Source of the DNA: Linum tenue
Lineage: Eukaryota; Streptophyta; Magnoliopsida; Malpighiales; Linaceae
Assembly (NCBI GenBank): GCA_946122785.1
Contig: CAMGYJ010000004.1
Location: 25,060,188 to 25,124,187 of the forward strand
Reading direction: 5' to 3'
DNA: 64,000 nucleotides
Positions 21,486 to 33,193 of the stretch are shown here, one piece after another (positions within the stretch are counted from its first letter, which is position 1; each line of letters opens with the position of its first letter). The position numbers were made by a program, and so were the translations under genes. The notes under the pieces were generated by a model. The model was given only the letters and a program-made list of their open reading frames with translations, did no database searches and had not been told where the DNA came from.

Positions 21486-22529
21486 GGCGCACCCTAAAGT
21501 TTATAGTTTTTGAATCTTTTCCCGGTCAATTGAAATTTAAAAGGAAGGGAAGGGGTTATTTTATATCCAGAACGAAAAGGGTTAGGGTTTATTATTTTGT
21601 TAGTGCTTAAAACTCCGCCTCCTTCGCCAATCGTAATATAAGAGCGTGATGTGAAGAGACGACGACAAGTTAGTCGATTTCTACTCTATCCCTTTCGTCT
21701 TCGTCTCCTGACCACCGACGCTCTTATGTTTCTTCTTATGCTATATAATTGTACTGTCTTTGAGTCGTATTTGGTTTGGATTTTTGCAGGACCCAGGTAT
21801 ATATGGAGATGAAAAATCATAACGGCGGAAATTGAAGTTTAGGGATTGTATAATGCAAACGAAGTTGCTTTATGGATGAATCTTGAAGAGATTTATTGGG
21901 CGTCCCCAGAGCAGAGGAGGTAAAAGGTTTTTTTGTTCTACTTATCTGATTATGTTTCACTTGTCTCCTTGGTTTTGATTCACTATGCTTATCTATTTTA
22001 TTTGTGATGTTTTTATTAATGTTTTCCATCCATCCATTATTGTTAATAATTGACAATCCCAGTTTCTAGTTGGATACAACAACTATCCACCGAGGTTGCA
22101 ACTTTGAATATGGTAAGGATGGAAGAAACCTCTTTAGATGTAATCTTTTGTCTATTTCGGAAGAGGTGGATTGAGTGTGGTTAATAATTAGTGACTCATA
22201 CATCCTATAGGATTTGTTTTTCATAGGCAATTACTTGTCCTTAATCATATGAAATTAGTTCCATTTGTCAGAACTGTTAATTAAACATTGTTAAATCAAT
22301 CAATTTCAGGGAAGTCAGGGTCAATCACAACATATTGTGAGCAGCTAGACGCCCTTGCTAAACTCTATTGATCAAGTTGAATGGGTGTTCACGGTGCTCT
22401 TTTGGAATATATAAGTTTGTTTTGTGGTATTGGTTTTGCAAAGTAAATAGGGGAGAAATGGAAATCTGAACTATATGATTTCTTTTTGGTGTTTGGCTTT
22501 GATTGTGAAGATAAATGATGTACAAGCCC
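21486..22529 (+). other. Gene-leader-like DNA inside the MULE, unrecognised
   Basis: 21581-21590 is GTTAGGGTTT, the complement of a telobox, followed by a pyrimidine-rich leader and a GT...AG-like organisation (for example 'ttttgcaggacccag' near 21784 and 'atttcagggaagtcag' near 22307). Teloboxes with such leaders are typical of plant ribosomal and other translation genes. This could be a captured host promoter with short exons, but I could not identify any protein. Treat as an open question. Confidence 0.3.
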
Positions 22530-23200
22530 CCCTATAGTGTAGTTTTTTTTATCAGAGAAGTATATATGATAATATTATTATTATTTGTGATAACTCAAGT
22601 TCTCGTTACTGTGATAAAGACACTAGATCCAAAAGTATAATATTTGTGACAAAAAAGAGTTTGTCATCGATGTTGTTGCATCTGTAACAATATTTTTGTC
22701 ACAAAAGCATGATATTGTGAGTTGTGACGATAATACCATCACAAAAAACTCTCTTTTGTGACAAAATATGGTTTGAAAATGACACATTTGTGACCATTCA
22801 AAGTGGTAGCCATTGAAATACATCGATGTCAACATGAAGTCATAAAAAATTATAATATATGTTACTAAAGTATGTTGTCACGATTGGGTACATCGCATGT
22901 GACGATCAAACTCGTCACTAGTAAAGTATAAACATGTTGGTTATACTCATAAAAAAGTATTGTGTAATTTATTTAGGTGTTGTATAAGCGATATACATAT
23001 GCAACACATATTATTTGTGTTACCACCTATAGAGGAAACTAGAGAGGAAACTATTGTGTAATTTAAAATATTGCATATTACTTTATACAACACCACCTAT
23101 AGAGGAAACTAGTAAAAGTGTTGCATATTACATGTGCAACACTTTCAGCACTTTTTACAACACATATGAAGTGTTGCCAAAAGCCACTTTTCTCGTAGTG
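22530..23200. mobile_element. CACTA-type right end with subterminal repeats
   Basis: 23187-23200 is TTTTCTCGTAGTG, the complement of CACTACGAGAAAA, the classic En/Spm-type TIR. Inside it 'gtgttgcatat' and 'gcaacac' words recur (22970-23185), and further left 'tgtgacaaaa' words (22640-22920), as in CACTA subterminal regions. Two different repeat words suggest two joined elements or a rearrangement. The matching left CACTA end and the 3-bp TSD were not found. Confidence 0.55.
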
Positions 23201-23214
23201 TCCAATGTCTGTTG

Positions 23215-25190
23215 TTGCTAGTTTTGATGGAGAATTCTACAAGGGGCGGATATTTCACTCGAAACAAGCTGCATAAGTGGTGATTAAATACCACGCACTA
23301 CAACACAACTGTCAATATGGCGTGGTGGAGTCGTCACCTTCAATTTGGAAGGTCAGATGCTTGAGGCACAATGATGACAATTGTCCTTGGATGGTGCGGT
23401 TTGGATGTCGAGATGTTGGAAGCGAATGGACTGTGAGAAAGGCCGAGTTGGTGCATTCTTGTAGCAGTACGACTCAACCGACGAATCATCACCATCTTGA
23501 TGTCAATATTATATCTTAGGCCGTCAAACATTTGGTTAGTGCCCAACCAAATCTGAGTGTTCTAACTGTGCAGGCCGAGTTGAAAGATAAGTTTAATATG
23601 CAAGTTACTTACAAGAAGGCTTGGTATGAGAAACAAAGAGCATTGGAGAAGTTGCATGGAAATTGGGAAGAATCCTATGATTATTTGCAAACATTCTTGC
23701 GGGTGGTAAAGAGAAAAATGCCAACATCAGTGATTGATTGGGTAAGAGTTCCTTCAGCTCAACCAGGTCATTCGATCTTTCAGCGAGTATTCTGGGCTTA
23801 TGGATCTTGTATAGATGGATTCAAGAATTGTCCAGGAGTCATGGTTGTTGATGGAACATTTCTTACTGGAAAGTATAAAGGAGTGCTACTCATGGCGAGC
23901 TCATTTGATGGTCGGAAGAAGATTTTTCCAATAGCATTTGCCATCATGGAGACCGAGAATACTGAAAGTTGCCATGGTTCATAAATTACGTTCAAGGTTT
24001 GACCGATTGAAATGATGTCTGCATCATCTCGGATAGACATGCGGGACTCATGAAGCCATGGGTGACATCGAAAGAGGTTGGGAGTGGAGTTGGTGCATGC
24101 GACACTACGCAAGCAACTTGAAAAGAAAGACTAAAAGCAAAATCATGTATAAGCAACTATTTCAAGTCGGTAAGCCTTCTTTATTTAATTTTGTTATTTA
24201 CTTTAATGTAATTTTGTCATGATTTTATCTAACTCGTGTGGTTATTTACTTTGTTAGCCGGAGAAAAATGCTTGGAGAAGTTCGATCGTCAAGTTGAGCA
24301 ATTTAAGAAGGTGGCGGCTGATAGAAATATTTCTTGTGATAACTGGGTGGACCAACATCAAATTCGTTGGAGCTTAGCGCATGATAACTATAATGGCGGT
24401 CGTCGATGGTCTATCATGACATCCAACATGGCAGAGAGCATCAATGGTGTTTTCAAAGGTATTCGTTCACTTCCTATAGCTTCTCTTGTGCAACATACCT
24501 ATTGGCGATTGGTGGAGAAATTCGATAAGATGAGGTTGGAGACAGGAGCATAAATTAGAAGTGGTCCTTCACAGTACTCCACCAAGTGCGAAGAGCTGAT
24601 GAAGCCGTGGTCACAAAAGCCAGTTGGACATTTCGTGACAGCGATTGATCGACGTCAGGCCTCTATGTAGTACAGACTCCTCCCAACAATTTCAACATGA
24701 CGGGGTCAAACACACTCACAGTGCACTTCGACGACCGCAACCGGGCGAGATTTTGCACCTGTGGGAAATTTCAAGGAAATAAAATTCTTTTCTCTCATGC
24801 CATCGCAGCTTGCAACCGAATGAGGGCTAATCCGTATAGGTTTGTAAACAATGTCTACAAGTTGGAAACAGTGTTGGCTTGTTATGGGACAAGTTTGACA
24901 CCTCTTGGTGAACATAAGGGTTGGAAGAAGCATAATGGTCACATTCTCCATCCTAATGTGCACATGTGTAGGAAGCCGTGGAGGCCACGAGTTACAAGAA
25001 TTCACAACGAGATGGATTGGCCAAGAGAGGGTGTATCTCAAACAGTGTGTAGCAACTGTAACCAAAGTGGCCATAATGCATCAACTTGTGGTGGCCAAAG
25101 CAAGTGGGAGTGGGAGAGGAAGTGTTGGCCAACAACGTGGGAGAGGTGGTGGAAGAGGAAGTAGTGGTAATAGACGTGGTATGTAGTTTG
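23215..25190 (+). pseudogene. mudrA-type MULE transposase, main part (DNA-binding, DDE, SWIM, zinc knuckle)
   Basis: Domains in order. 23215-23520: the MuDR DNA-binding/FAR1-like zinc region (SFDGEFYKGRIFHSKQAA, then KVRCLRHNDDNCPWMVR and HSC). 23532-23984: the start of the DDE domain, with PGVMVVDGTFLTGKYKG carrying the first Asp. About 24030: ISDRHAGLM with the second Asp, already in another frame. About 24095-24165: the conserved WCMRHYASNLKRK stretch. A short intron is likely at 24170-24257 (GTAAGC...TTAG). 24260-24550: SNMAESINGVFKGIR. 24697-24830: SWIM domain FCTCGKFQGNKILFSHAI, in which the third zinc ligand Cys is Phe. 25050-25092: CCHC knuckle CSNCNQSGHNASTC. Stops at 23272, 23518 and 24551 and frameshifts at about 23985 make it inactive. 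Confidence 0.8.
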
Positions 25191-25433
25191 GTCGAATTTT
25201 TATCAAATGTATTTGTTGTTGTTTTACATATAGTTGTTATGGTTTGAAGTAGTGGTTGTATTTCCATGCGTAGTTTGTTGTTGTTGGCCAAATTATAAAA
25301 TGTCCGAGTTGTTGTTTGTTATTTGTTGTTCCGAGTATTTATCGTTAATAACATAATACATGAAGTTAAAAATAGTCCACATAATAGTCCCAAAGAAGTA
25401 CATAATAATAACATAACAAAAATTATAGTCTCA
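25191..25433. other. Short convergent intergenic region inside the MULE
   Basis: It separates the stop of the transposase gene from the stop of the PMD gene, which face each other. AT-rich 3'-UTR-like sequence with no gene. Confidence 0.4.
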
Positions 25434-27648
25434 CTAACGACCACCACGACGGCCACCATGCTCCACCACTAGATGGCGGCCAGTACCACACCTCGTAGGC
25501 ACCCTGTTACGTGAAGGCCTACCATCATACTCCTGGGGCTGATCTCCCTCGACACCACCATCATGATCCTGTGTACCGAACATATCATCTTGTTGAGACT
25601 GAATCTGCTCCTTAGGTACACCACCACCATGTTGCTGAGACTGAAGATGCTGCTTATAATTCCACATCGTCTCCTGAAAGGTTGCATAACCCTCTAGAGC
25701 GTCCCACGGGTTGGGAGACAATGCCTCCACTGCAGCTCCTCTCCGTGTGCCTGAACGTCTGGTGACATCTCGATACCACTCCATATGCTCCGAGTGGTAG
25801 GCTAAAACCTCATCACTGTATGGAGCCGTCGTTACGAACTCATGTCGACGGTTCCACAAAGCAAGCGAATCTTTGGAGGCGTGTACCAACTGCTGGCCAC
25901 GCGATGGCCCACGAGTAGTCTGACATAGAATAACCCTAACCTCAGCCTGTGGCTGATGAGGCTCATGCTTCCTCATGCCAAACTGCTGGAGCACGCGGTC
26001 TGGATGGTGCCACATCACCACTGAAAAGCAGATCAGTGGCACTACTGCTCGTTACGTCTTAGACTGTATCACACTACCTCTGAGATGAACTACTCTCTCA
26101 ACGTAAGGTTGCCACTACACCAAAAAACTGGTCAAGTTATTATCCCTAAATCTAAAACAAACAAATGAAATCTATTCTATAAAATGAAATGTTATATACT
26201 AACCACCATGGTTTCCATCTCGTCAAACCACAACTTGTACTGGAATAGCTGGTCACCATACTGACGAATGTTGGTTGGAAGCCATTGAAGACCACGTGGG
26301 GATGCATCCTCGGCAATCTGCGCCCTCATCTTTGAATGTCGCGGTGTCAGATGTGGGAATCACTCCCACGCCCAGAGCTGCAGTAGGGCGACCCATCCAC
26401 CAAGGTCACCTCCTAGAGAAGTGGACGAATGCGTAATGTGCAAAGCCGACCTACCCATCTCACGATACAGGTAGGATAGAACAGCTGCTCCCTAGGCGAA
26501 CCGTCCAGTTCTCTGTCAATCCTCAATCAGAAGTAGGTACTGTAGGTGTACCGTAGCTCCAGACCGATCCGGGAACAGTACACCTCCCATCAGAGATAGA
26601 GCATAAGCTCGTGCAAACTACTCTATAACCTCCTGGGATGCATTTGCCGGAAGATGACTGAATTCCTCCCTCAGCCAAACAATCCTAACACCGCCATAAA
26701 GATCATCTGGAATCCGTCCTAACAGTCTCAAACAGATCGTCGGCCACTCCTCATCCGGTATGTCAACTACGATGGCATCACTGTTGATCGCCAGACCGGA
26801 CACTGTTACAACATCCTCTAACATAATCGTGACCTCACCAAACGATAAATGGAAGGTCGGCGTCTCGGGTCACCACCGCTCTACGAGCGTAGTAATCGAA
26901 CTCGCATTAGAGTTCATAGGGACCAGGGACAAAACACTAGACAAGCCAGCCGCTCTGAGATATGGCTGATAACGCTCATGGTACGTGACTAACATGGTCG
27001 TACCTCGAACATGATAAGATCGATCACCAGCCTATAGTGCACAAAACTTATATTAATTCAATTTCATTCGTAATAATTCTAATTTCACCTAGTAAATTCT
27101 AATATAGCTAATTTCAATTTGATATATAATTCTATTCTAATTTACGTACATTTCAGTTCACCAACTAAAATAATTTAATCTAACTAGCTAATTAACTTTA
27201 CATGAATAATTATCAAATACTTACCTCGTTTGCCCAAACTGAGTCGATACGATGTTGACCATGTCCCCTAAGAAGTATCGGATCGACCGGAGTTAGATCA
27301 ATTGTCGCAAGCGGTAGTCTCATCGAATAAGGGTCCATAAGCCTAGGAACTGCAAAAGCAAAAAAAACATTAATTAAAAAAACGAGAAAAAAAAAATCCG
27401 CCGGCAGCGAGATTCCGGCCGCCGCCGACGAGACTCTCACCACAAAAACGGTCGCCGCCTCCACAACCTCGCCGGCCTCTCCCCCTGTCTCTGCCGGCAA
27501 CTGCTTCATCTTTGTCGGACGACAGCTCCGTCGACTCAGGTCCTGGCGCCTCTGTCTGCGGCGGAGGCGCCTCTGTCTGCGACGTAGGCGCCTGGGTCTG
27601 GGGCGACGACCTCTGTGTCTGCGGCGGTGGCGTTATGTCTGCAGGCAA
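25434..27648 (-). pseudogene. Plant mobile domain (PMD, aminotransferase-like) gene carried by the MULE
   Basis: Four exons on the minus strand. Exon 1, about 27648-27442, is Pro/Gln/Thr-rich with PPPQTQ-type repeats. Exon 2, 27355-27225, contains PRLMDPYSMRLPLATIDLTP and ends at GTAAGT. Exon 3, 27031 to about 26200, contains ERWHPETPTFHLSFGEVT, LEDVVTVSGLAI and ALLQLWAWE. Exon 4, about 26113-25434, contains WQPYVERVV, HPDRVLQQFGMRK and YRDVTRR. These are the signature blocks of the PMD family (MAIN/MAIL-like proteins, also known from plant MULEs and Ty3 elements). MAIN and MAIL1 act with PP7L in silencing; the role of transposon copies is unknown. At least five in-frame stops (about 26618, 26511, 26492, 26360, 26060) show decay, mostly by single-base changes. 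Exon borders are inferred by eye. Confidence 0.75.
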
Positions 27649-27754
27649 CGCCGGCGCGATCTGGTTTGGGTGAGGTAGTGGCGGTGGTTGGGGTGTGTGT
27701 GTTGTTGGGGAAGGAAGAAGAAGAAGATAAGAGGAGGGACGTTCGGCCGCTAGG

Positions 27755-27761
27755 TTTTATA
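27755..27761 (-). promoter_or_regulatory. TATA box for the PMD gene
   Basis: Minus strand TTTTATAAAACC lies about 110 bp upstream of the PMD start codon and about 205 bp inside the right TIR, mirroring the TATA box of the transposase gene at the other end. Confidence 0.6.
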
Positions 27762-27884
27762 AAAGAAAAGGAGTGGTGGATGGCGGGGATGCTGCAGACT
27801 CAGGCGCCAGCGCCTCTGACTCTTTTTATTTTTCAAAACATGGCCCGCCTTATTCTTTGGCGGCCCCGCCTCGAACCCTAAAAA

Positions 27885-27969
27885 AAATACATAATATCTG
27901 TGTCAATACTTTTTAATCTGCCTTATTTGTGATAAATTAAAAAAAAAAGAATATTTATGTAATTAACCC
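27885..27969. repeat. MULE right terminal inverted repeat
   Basis: Complement of 18147-18228. It ends TTATGTAATTAACCC and is followed by the TSD TGTCATGTA. Confidence 0.85.
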
Positions 27970-27978
27970 TGTCATGTA

Positions 27979-28533
27979 TGAATCGCCAAATGGATAGGCC
28001 CCACTAGTATCACTGTTAGTGACGTGGGATGGAGACCTCTGATCCAGATGGCAAAGTGTTGTCGTGGTGAGGATTATGGCTCTGCTGAGGAGCTCGAACT
28101 GGCACATTCGGCTGCTCCTTTTATGTGACGCGATAATTTCTTAGAAGCTGAGAAACACTTATTGAAAAGAGGTAAGGACTGAAACCTTCATTATGAGTCA
28201 TTAATAAATGATAATTTAGAATCAATTTCATATATCTTTATGCATGAAATTGAGAAGCATTGATAATGCTAGAATTGATATATGATTAAAATATAATTTT
28301 GTATGTATGCATGAAATAGAGTAGAATAATTTTGATTAAATGAATGCATACTCTATAGTAGATATGCTAGTGGAATGTATGCCATATTTATGAGATTAGA
28401 AGGGTTGGTTGTCAATATAAAATGAACCACTTAACTTGCTCTGAAATATTAAAGTTTCAAGAATAGCAAGCCGAACCAGATCTACTCCAATTAGAATGGT
28501 GCACATCATGGTAATCAAAAGATCATTGGTCAA
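27979..28533. other. DNA between the MULE and the Athila-type 3' LTR, no gene identified
   Basis: A short open stretch around 28011-28190 has no recognisable motif. 28200-28530 is AT-rich. The five bases next to the LTR end (28529-28533, GTCAA) would be the retrotransposon's TSD; the partner lies outside the window. Confidence 0.3.
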
Positions 28534-30008
28534 TGACACGCTATAACACAACACAAAACTACGACCAAGTGCAATCGTAGGATGAAAATGTAAACAGGGG
28601 TTTAGTTTTAATATCGACCCGGGCTCTAGATCTACTGTTTACTCCGTGAACTTCTGTTATCTAGCGGGAACAGTTTAGTGAAGTTGTTTAAAAGTTAAAG
28701 AAACGAAAAGCAAGCAATGTTCTGGTTCTTTCAAGTGCTAAAGGTCATCCAGGTATGATTCCCTCTACTGTGCAGTTAGTTCAGGTTATACACTGCGAAA
28801 ATTTCTTAACAAGTCTGGAATCTCGACTAAAGTAATCAAGACCCTCTCCGTTCGAATACCCGGTGGGCGACTAACCTCCACCGACATAAACCAACCAAGG
28901 TAATGCACCAAACTCCCTCTACTGCGTTGACTCTAGTACATAGTAGTGAATTAATTTCTCGACTAAAGCAATCGATTCACCACTTCCAGTTTAAGGTTAC
29001 TCTTTCAACCTATGCAGAGACTATCATTCTAGGTTAAAGCATGAATCACACAGGTTTAATCAGGACTCATGCAATTCTGATTAGTTCTTTAATTGAATGT
29101 ATCAAATCAATCATTCGCAAACGAGGTTCATACAACCATTACTAACATACAACACTAGGATTCTTCATACCCAGATGAGAGGGAAGTTAAATTATTGGAG
29201 AGAAGTGGAAACATCATGCTAGGAGGAGAAATCATCATGTGGACAATGAGAATCTGCTCCTAGCAGCTAATCGGTACTCTGAGGATGAGGAATCGAGCTC
29301 CGAGGTCCTCAGATCGCTCCAATCCTTGCTCAAGGGTTGTGCTTCATCAGACACTCTCTCTCTGTCTCTCTAAGGTTCTCTTTCAAACTTTAGAACTTCA
29401 AAAATCCAAATCCTTTACCTTTTTCCCGAGCCTGTAACTCTCACTCTCTCTAAGCTGGAGATTCGCGAGTTACGACCTAAGTTACGGCCGTAACTTCCTC
29501 TCCTAGCCTGTAACTCCTCTGTAAAACGTTGTCGTCGTTGTGCCCCGTAAACCAAGAGGTACTACTTCTCTCAAGGAGTTACGGTCACAACCGTAACTTG
29601 AGAGGGGAGGTCCTAACTCGAGGAACGCTCCTGAAATCCTTGTGTCATCGCCTCCCAAGAGTTACGGGTTCTTAGGGCGAGTTACGGTCCAGACCATAAC
29701 TGCTCCGGTTTGGCCGTAACTTTGAAGATGCTCCTGGAACCTTGGTCCTTCGGTTGAGAAGTTACGGGCTCTTAGGTAAAGTTACGGTCGCAAGCATAAC
29801 TCCTAAAGCTGGGCCGTAACTTCTCCATGCCTTTTGCCATTTTGCTCCAAAATGTCTCAAAACTCGCTCCTTCGTACCTATTCACGTGCTAGGACCTGAA
29901 ACATCATCAACCAACACAACCTAGCATAAAATAGGCCATGAGAGCGAGACACCAAGCTTAAATGATCAAGAAATGAAGGGGAAAACATGTTCAAATATAG
30001 TGTTATCA
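28534..30008 (-). repeat. 3' LTR of the Athila-type host element (1475 bp)
   Basis: On the minus strand it runs from TGATAACAC at 30008 to AGCGTGTCA at 28534. Its skeleton ('gctaggttgtg', 'tttcaggtcctagcacgtgaa', 'ggagcgag', and near the end 'cacttggtcg' and 'tgttgtgtt') matches the + strand LTRs at 31081, 58638 and 63041. The stretch 29462-29825 carries a cluster of GTTACGG/CCGTAAC palindromes in the position where the others carry CACGGCCGTG. Confidence 0.75.
29462..29825. repeat. Palindrome cluster GTTACGG...CCGTAAC in the host LTR
   Basis: Examples are the perfect 14-bp palindrome GTTACGGCCGTAAC at 29481-29494 and GTTACGGT-CACA-ACCGTAAC at 29578-29597. Further single or imperfect copies lie at 29460-29475, 29658-29702 and 29760-29822. 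The arms face each other at variable spacing. Confidence 0.8.
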
Positions 30009-30025
30009 AATTCTCCCACACTTAA
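30009..30025 (-). promoter_or_regulatory. Polypurine tract of the Athila-type element
   Basis: Minus strand AAGTGTGGGAGAATT ends one base before the LTR start TGATAAC. The neighbour element has AAGTGTGGGGGAGTT in the same place (63026-63040). Confidence 0.75.
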
Positions 30026-31080
30026 CCGTTTGTTTGTCCCGAAGCAAACCAAGTCAGATACAAGGAAAGCTTACAAGATTTTCTACTCAAAACACTTTTG
30101 GGGATATGACATACGACACAAACACATTGATTTCAACAAACAACTAGCACCAATACACGTACAACAACAACAACCGCAATGATCATTCACATGACAACCG
30201 ACCGCAGCAAAATCATGCAAAGGAAGAGTCTACCTATTTGTTCATGAATCAAAGCGTGATACAACTTGTCCACTCAAACACCATAGTCAACCATGCATAG
30301 AGTTCAAGTCACCAGAATCGAAGACAAAGCAATCAAGGTCCTCATCAGGATATAGAATATAAGAAAAGAAATCGCTCACTCTCGACTAGTGGGGCCAGGA
30401 CAATTTGATGCGAAAAATGCGCGTGCTTATTCTCTCAATTCTAACGTCTATTCACCATGATGGTAGCCTCTAAATGCTAGAGTTCACATATCGGGTGTCA
30501 CCACTAACTAGTCAGTAGGTCTTAGACACGGGTTCAGATGACTGACTATTGTCTTGGACATGGGAAAAAGACCTTTAAGGTGATGGAAGGATTCATACAC
30601 AACGTTCCACATTTCCAAACCCAACACATCGACAATCAACCAAACCTGTTACTTCTTTCTCTACTATTCTGGATTAGCCAAGTTCTTTAGAGCACACAAG
30701 TGAAGGAAGTAAGAATATGTAAGTATTTCTAAGCCGGTCTGCTAAGAAACACCTTTAATCAACATGATTAAGATTTTCGTGGTGGTTCCCTTCTGTTTTA
30801 TTTTTCTTCTTTTTCTTGGGAGAACCACCACTATTTCACATTCATTTATCCTTGCAAGCACATGCCCAATTTTAAGAACTACCTCCAACCCTCAATCTTA
30901 TTTCCAGCAGAAATAGCAGAAAACATGCAAAAACCACTCTGTGGAGCCTCAAAGAGATACAAAAAAGGGCGATGTTTCATTGTAGACATGAAGAAAGAAG
31001 TTTACACGGATCAAATGGGCTAACTAGGGGGTATGACACACCAGGGCAGTCAATTTGGTCGTGCGTTAATCCTATGCATC

Positions 31081-32507
31081 TTATAGACCACTAATTGCAC
31101 ATGTTTTCACCCCTATTCTTGAGCCGTTTGAGGTGTTGATTCTCGTGTTTTAGGCCGATTTCACGCTAGGTTGTGCTTGTTTGTGATATTTCAGGTCCTA
31201 GTAAGTGAATGAAGGTTTAGGAGCGAGTTCGGGGTAGATTGGACGAAGATCGGGCGCGAGGCAAGTCGCTAAGGAAGCCACACGGGCACACACAAAACCC
31301 ACACGGCCGTGCAAGTGACCAATGTGGTCGTGTGGGATTGTGCAAGCCTTCACACGGGCACAAATAAATTCCACACGGCCGTGTGAAGGAGCAATGTGGC
31401 CGTGTGGAATTCTACGAGGCTTCACACGGGCAGACTGGGTGAGATACACGGCCGTGTGACCCTGGCCGTGTAGGTAGCCTGAAGTGCAATTATTGGAAAC
31501 GCGGCGTTTTGTGTCTCACACGGTCAACTGGGTATGCCACACGGCCGTGTGGCCTGCCCGTGTGATCGGGATTTTCAGGTTTTTACCCAATTTCGGGCCA
31601 CAAGTGAGAGAATCGAATTTTCAGAGCAAAAACAGAGCCCTAGAGAGAAAGTGCGAATAACACATCCTAGAAGCTACCTTGGAGCTGGTTTTCATCAAAT
31701 CGAGCTTGGAGCTCGTCATAGGAGTGGAAATCATCATCCCTGAGCAGATTCTTCCCATTGTCATGATCATGACTACTTTGTATCCTGTTTTCCTCTCTCT
31801 CTCTCTCTCTCTATGGAGTAGAACCCTTCTCTCACTTGGGTATGAAGAACCCTAGTTCCATGTGTTAGGGATTTGATTGTAATGACTTGGGATGATTATA
31901 CTGTTTGGTTTTAATCGAATGATGCATGATTCATTGAATTGATTGAAGTCTGATCAGCTTTTCTTGATTTCTGCTGCAACCTGAGATAGATAGAATCTGA
32001 TTAGGTTGTTAGAGCTACATCATTCGGTAGTAGAAGATTGGCTATACGAGAGTTAGTCAGTTTACTGCTTTGTACTGGAATCCAATTCCAGTAGTGGAGT
32101 TCTCTGTTCATAGCCTCAGCTTTCTAGTCCGGTGAAGACTAGTCGTCTGCCGGGTAGTTTAACTGAGAGGGCTAAGTCAGCTTAAGAGATTCCAAGCTAC
32201 TGTCGGATCTTCCGCAGTTTAATCAACAGTAAATCAACCCAGGGTAATTACAATTGAAACCAAACCAAGGAGCTAGGGGGACTCATTCCCGAGTGACTCT
32301 TCTTTGCTTGAGAAAACCGAACCATTTCCTGCTTTTTACTGCTTTTAGTTAAAACAACATTCACTCGACTTAGTTGGCTAGATAATAGATAATCACGGAG
32401 TAGGCAGTAGATCTAGACCCCGGGTTGATAATAGAACTTGCCTGTTACTGCATTCCCGGACTGCGGTTACACTTGGTCGCAGTTTGGTGTTGTGTTTTGG
32501 CGTGTCA
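31081..32507 (+). mobile_element. Solo LTR of a sister Athila-type family, TSD GCATC
   Basis: 1427 bp from TTATAGACC (consensus TGATAGACC) to GCGTGTCA, flanked by GCATC at 31076-31080 and 32508-32512. There is no internal region, so it arose by LTR-LTR recombination after insertion. It resembles the LTRs at 58638 and 63041 along its length but has CACACGGCCGTGTG palindromes (31262-31560) rather than GCACGGCCGTGC. A (CT)n run lies at 31793-31812. Confidence 0.85.
31262..31560. repeat. Palindrome cluster CACACGGCCGTGTG in the solo LTR
   Basis: CACACGGCCGTGTG at 31372-31385 is perfect. Related words (cacacgggcac, gtggtcgtgtg, tggccgtgtgg, cacacggccgtgc) recur at least ten times across 300 bp. 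Confidence 0.8.
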
Positions 32508-32636
32508 GCATCCATCATCCTAACTAGTGGCAATGTGAGTTCTACACATCATGGAAGAGGGACTTATCGCACAAGAAAGAAACGAGCAGGCTCAAACCTC
32601 ACATGGCTATCTTTATGCTCTATCTCACATTCTGAT

Positions 32637-33193
32637 TAGAGATGGCAATTTTGCCCATACCCATGGGTTTTTTACTATCCAACCCAATTGGGTTGGGTAT
32701 GAAATCCAAATAGATGGATATGGGTAGAGTTTGATGGGTTTCTACCCATACCCATTTACTTGGGTTGGGTTGGGTTTATAACAAATGGATTTGGGTTTGT
32801 ACCCATGCCCAAATGCAAATTACAGTTTGGTACCTAAACTTAAGAGATATGCATATTTAGTACCTAATTTTTTTTTTTGCATATAAGTCCTCAAAATATC
32901 AATGAAAATTACGTTTTGGCACCTAAATTTTTTGTCTTACATTTTGGTACCTGAACTTTTCAAATTTTACAAATAGGTCCAATTTTTACATGTGTAGTTA
33001 AAACACCTTCAAGTAAATGGATATCCATATCCAACCCATACCTATTTAGATTATGGAAGCAATATTCATAACTTATCCAAACCCATCTACAAACCCCTAA
33101 ACCCATATGCACTTCACCCATACCCAACCCATTATAAATGGATCTACTTGGGTTTGGGTATAATTACCCATGGGTGGGTAATTGCCATCCCTA
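32637..33193. mobile_element. hAT-type MITE, 557 bp, TSD ATTCTGAT
   Basis: TAGAGATGGCAAT at the left and ATTGCCATCCCTA at the right are inverted, and ATTCTGAT flanks both sides (32629-32636 and 33194-33201). The interior has 'gggttgggtatg' and 'acccatacccat' repeats and an AT-rich centre; no ORF. Confidence 0.88.

Larger units (their letters stand above)
18147..27969. mobile_element. Mutator-like element (MULE), 9.8 kb, TSD TGTCATGTA
   Basis: Terminal inverted repeats of about 80 bp: GGGTTAATTACATAAATATT at 18147 and its complement ending at 27969. Both continue with a T-run, 'accacaaataaggcggatt' or its close variant, and 'aaaaagtattgacacagata'. The 9-bp direct repeat TGTCATGTA at 18138-18146 and 27970-27978 is the MULE TSD length. 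Inside are a + strand mudrA-like transposase (from about 18790 to 25190) and a - strand plant mobile domain gene (27648-25434), tail to tail, each with a TATA box just inside its TIR. Three later insertions interrupt the transposase gene. The TIRs are still well matched, so the ends may remain substrates if transposase is supplied elsewhere. Confidence 0.9.

Noticed and set aside
28011..28190. Possible short exon with a frame reading through about 45 codons
   Set aside because: No motif, no splice partner, and no homology that I recognise; left as unassigned DNA.
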